Shown: positions 14,247 through 15,676 of the stretch, in pieces
Position numbering within the stretch: position 1 is the first letter of the stretch
Layout: every line of letters begins with the position of its first letter
Assembly: GCF_000725485.1 (NCBI RefSeq)
Contig: NZ_JOAG01000079.1
Span: 1-15,676, forward strand
DNA from: Nonomuraea candida
GTDB taxonomy: Bacteria > Actinomycetota > Actinomycetes > Streptosporangiales > Streptosporangiaceae
Reading direction: 5' to 3'
DNA: 15,676 bases
Made by a program: the position numbers and the translations under genes
Notes under the pieces: model-generated
Told to the model about the DNA's origin: nothing
The model's database searches: none
Seen by the model: only the letters and a program-made list of their open reading frames with translations

Positions 14247-15046
14247 TTGGTCACCTCATTGCTCTCGGCGTCCTGCTCGGCCTCGGTCGGCGCCTCGTCG
14301 TGCTCGGCCGTGTGCCGGATGGCCTCGGCGAGCTTGGGGTCCTCCGGCAGGTGGTCGTGCTCGACGTCGTAGCGGGCGAGGTAGCGGTTGACCGAGGACT
14401 CCGCGACCGAGCCGTCCGGGAGCAGCGCCGGCATGTCGATGGCGTTGTTCCTGGCGTAGGTGCCGGGGCCGGGCAGCGGCGACGGGTGGTCGCCGAGGAA
14501 GCGGGCGCGGGACAGGTCCTTCTGCGTCAGCTTCTCGGTGAGCTTCTCGCGGTGCGCGAGCACCATCGCGGCCAGCGCGGCGGTGATCAGCAGCGCCGAG
14601 GTGACCTCGAACGCGAAGACGTACTTGGTGAACAGCAGCAGCGCGATCGAGCGGATGTAGCCGCCCTGCTGGGTGGCCGCCGCCAGGCCGGTCTCCGGGG
14701 CGAAGATCGCGTTGCCGACGGCCAGCACGATCAGCGTCAGGAAGCCGAGGCCGGCGAGGACGGCCCAGAAGCGCTGGCCCTTCAGCGTCTCCACGAAGGA
14801 GTCGGAGGAGTCGACGCCCACGAGCATGAGCACGAACAGGAACAGCATCATGATCGCGCCGGTGTAGACGATGATCTGCACCGCGGCCAGGAAGGGCGCG
14901 TCCTGCACGGCGTACAGGACGGCCAGGCAGAGCATCACGGTGCCGAGCATCAGCGCGGAATACACGGCCTTGCGGTTGAAGACCATGCCGAGTGCGGCGC
15001 CGACGGAGACGACGGCGAGCACCCAGAAAGTGATGGTCTCACCCAT
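14243..15046 (-). CDS. nuoJ: NADH-quinone oxidoreductase subunit J
   Basis: 267 residues. Membrane subunit of complex I with about five helices; [20 protein letters not shown] is the signature third helix, which undergoes the conformational switch in solved structures, and [20 protein letters not shown] is the last helix. After about residue 170 comes a long hydrophilic, acidic tail ([19 protein letters not shown] at the end) that E. coli NuoJ (184 residues) lacks but actinobacterial homologues usually have. ATG 15046 is chosen because it gives [13 protein letters not shown], directly entering the first helix; it overlaps the nuoI end by 8 nt. Upstream in-frame codons belong to nuoI coding sequence. 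Ribosome binding is weak (GGGGCGGA), fitting coupling. Confidence 0.95.
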   Translation of the reverse strand: MGETITFWVLAVVSVGAALGMVFNRKAVYSALMLGTVMLCLAVLYAVQDAPFLAAVQIIVYTGAIMMLFLFVLMLVGVDSSDSFVETLKGQRFWAVLAGLGFLTLIVLAVGNAIFAPETGLAAATQQGGYIRSIALLLFTKYVFAFEVTSALLITAALAAMVLAHREKLTEKLTQKDLSRARFLGDHPSPLPGPGTYARNNAIDMPALLPDGSVAESSVNRYLARYDVEHDHLPEDPKLAEAIRHTAEHDEAPTEAEQDAESNEVTK

Positions 15047-15554
15047 TGGTCCGCCCCAGCCGGTAGTAGTCCTCTTCGGTCTCACCGAGCCGCATCGGGT
15101 GCGGCGGCTGTTCCATGCCCTGGGTCAGGGGCGCGAGCAGCATCTCCTTGGTGTAGATGAGGCTCTCGCGGCTGGTGTCGGCCAGCTCGTACTCGTTCGT
15201 CATGGTCAGCGCGCGGGTCGGGCAGGCCTCGATGCACAGGCCGCACAGGATGCACCGCAGATAGTTGATCTGGTAGGTGCGCCCGTAACGCTCACCCGGC
15301 GAGAAGCGCTCCTCCTCGGTGTTGTCCGCGCCCTCGACGTAGATCGCGTCGGCCGGGCACGCCCAGGCGCACAGCTCACACCCGACGCACTTCTCCAGCC
15401 CGTCGGGCCAGCGGTTGAGCTGGTGACGCCCGTGGAAGCGAGGAGCGGTGGGCTTCTTCTCCTCCGGGTAGTTCGTCGTGACGGGCTTCTTGAACATCGT
15501 GTGGAAGGTGACCCCGAAGCCCTTGACGGGGTTCAGCCAATCAGTTAGTCCCAC
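15039..15554 (-). CDS. nuoI: NADH-quinone oxidoreductase subunit I (two 4Fe-4S clusters)
   Basis: 171 residues. Peripheral-arm ferredoxin-like subunit that carries clusters N6a and N6b towards the quinone site. Both cluster motifs are intact: C56, C59, C62, C66 ([12 protein letters not shown]) and C101, C104, C107, C111 ([12 protein letters not shown]). [11 protein letters not shown] and SPGERYGR are typical of actinobacterial NuoI. GTG 15554 is chosen because AAGGAGA precedes it at proper spacing and the N-terminus then reads [17 protein letters not shown]; the frame is open further back but overlaps nuoH. It overlaps the nuoH end by 14 nt and nuoJ by 8 nt. Confidence 0.96.
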   Translation of the reverse strand: MGLTDWLNPVKGFGVTFHTMFKKPVTTNYPEEKKPTAPRFHGRHQLNRWPDGLEKCVGCELCAWACPADAIYVEGADNTEEERFSPGERYGRTYQINYLRCILCGLCIEACPTRALTMTNEYELADTSRESLIYTKEMLLAPLTQGMEQPPHPMRLGETEEDYYRLGRTNG

Positions 15555-15676
15555 TGGGAATCTCCTTGTGCTGCACCCCGTGGTAGTGCGGCAGGTCGAG
15601 CGGCGGCACAGGGAAGCCACCGGCCGCCGGCTCCTCGGACAGTTGCTCGAACTCGGCGTCCACCTGTGCCTTCATC
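15541..15676 (-). CDS. nuoH: NADH-quinone oxidoreductase subunit H, 3' end only (partial)
   Basis: Only the last 44 codons are inside the window; the gene continues past the right edge. The visible tail ([20 protein letters not shown] ending in EIPSGTN) is hydrophilic, as expected for the cytoplasmic C-terminal extension of actinobacterial NuoH, with the recurrent GGFPVPPL motif. The identification rests mainly on position immediately before nuoI in the standard nuo order, plus that motif. The stop TGA (15541-15543) overlaps the start of nuoI by 14 nt. Confidence 0.8.
   Translation of the reverse strand, partial: MKAQVDAEFEQLSEEPAAGGFPVPPLDLPHYHGVQHKEIPSGTN

Overview
The window (15,676 bp) is high-GC actinobacterial chromosome, most likely from a Streptosporangiales-type organism (Nonomuraea-like). 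That placement is an inference from the pSAM2-type replication protein, the mostly GC-rich codon use, the frequent GTG/TTG starts and the nuo/polyprenyl-synthase gene order; I could not run a similarity search. It divides into an accessory half (1 to about 6,150) and a conserved core half (about 6,150 to the end).

Accessory half. Positions 1-455 carry no convincing gene but several dyads. A short gene with an apparent CTG start (456-620) overlaps, at an ATGA junction, a RepSA-type rolling-circle replication initiator (617-2017) of the kind found on actinomycete integrative and conjugative elements (AICEs). In pSAM2-like elements xis, int and the att site follow repSA. Here repSA is followed by a 19-bp perfect inverted repeat inside a cluster of seven CTAG tetramers, then by minus-strand genes: an XRE-type regulator with a helical repeat region (2601-3842) and a SLOG-fold nucleotide-sensor-like protein (2117-2593). 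Divergent from the regulator are two overlapping small genes (3956-4276, 4267-4479). After a bidirectional terminator-like hairpin (4595-4630) comes a minus-strand gene of visibly lower GC (4672-5616) that looks like an AbiTii-domain abortive-infection protein with a C-terminal HEPN-like RxxxxxH motif. Positions 5617-6175 hold no gene but contain a dense run of long palindromes.

Core half. msrA (6176-6838, minus) and rarD (6951-7886, plus) are divergent. The minus-strand NADH dehydrogenase operon enters from the right edge in the order nuoH (3' end only), nuoI, nuoJ, nuoK, nuoL, nuoM, nuoN. It is followed 11 bp later by a long-chain polyprenyl diphosphate synthase (7862-8851), probably making the menaquinone side chain. 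Complex I reduces menaquinone, so placing the two together makes biochemical sense. The nuo genes overlap or abut, implying translational coupling. rarD and the synthase converge and overlap by 25 bp.

The region most worth pursuing is the accessory half: an apparently int/xis-less repSA remnant or module, an XRE-SLOG sensor-regulator pair with two uncharacterised small proteins, and a low-GC candidate anti-phage gene, separated by strong palindromes.
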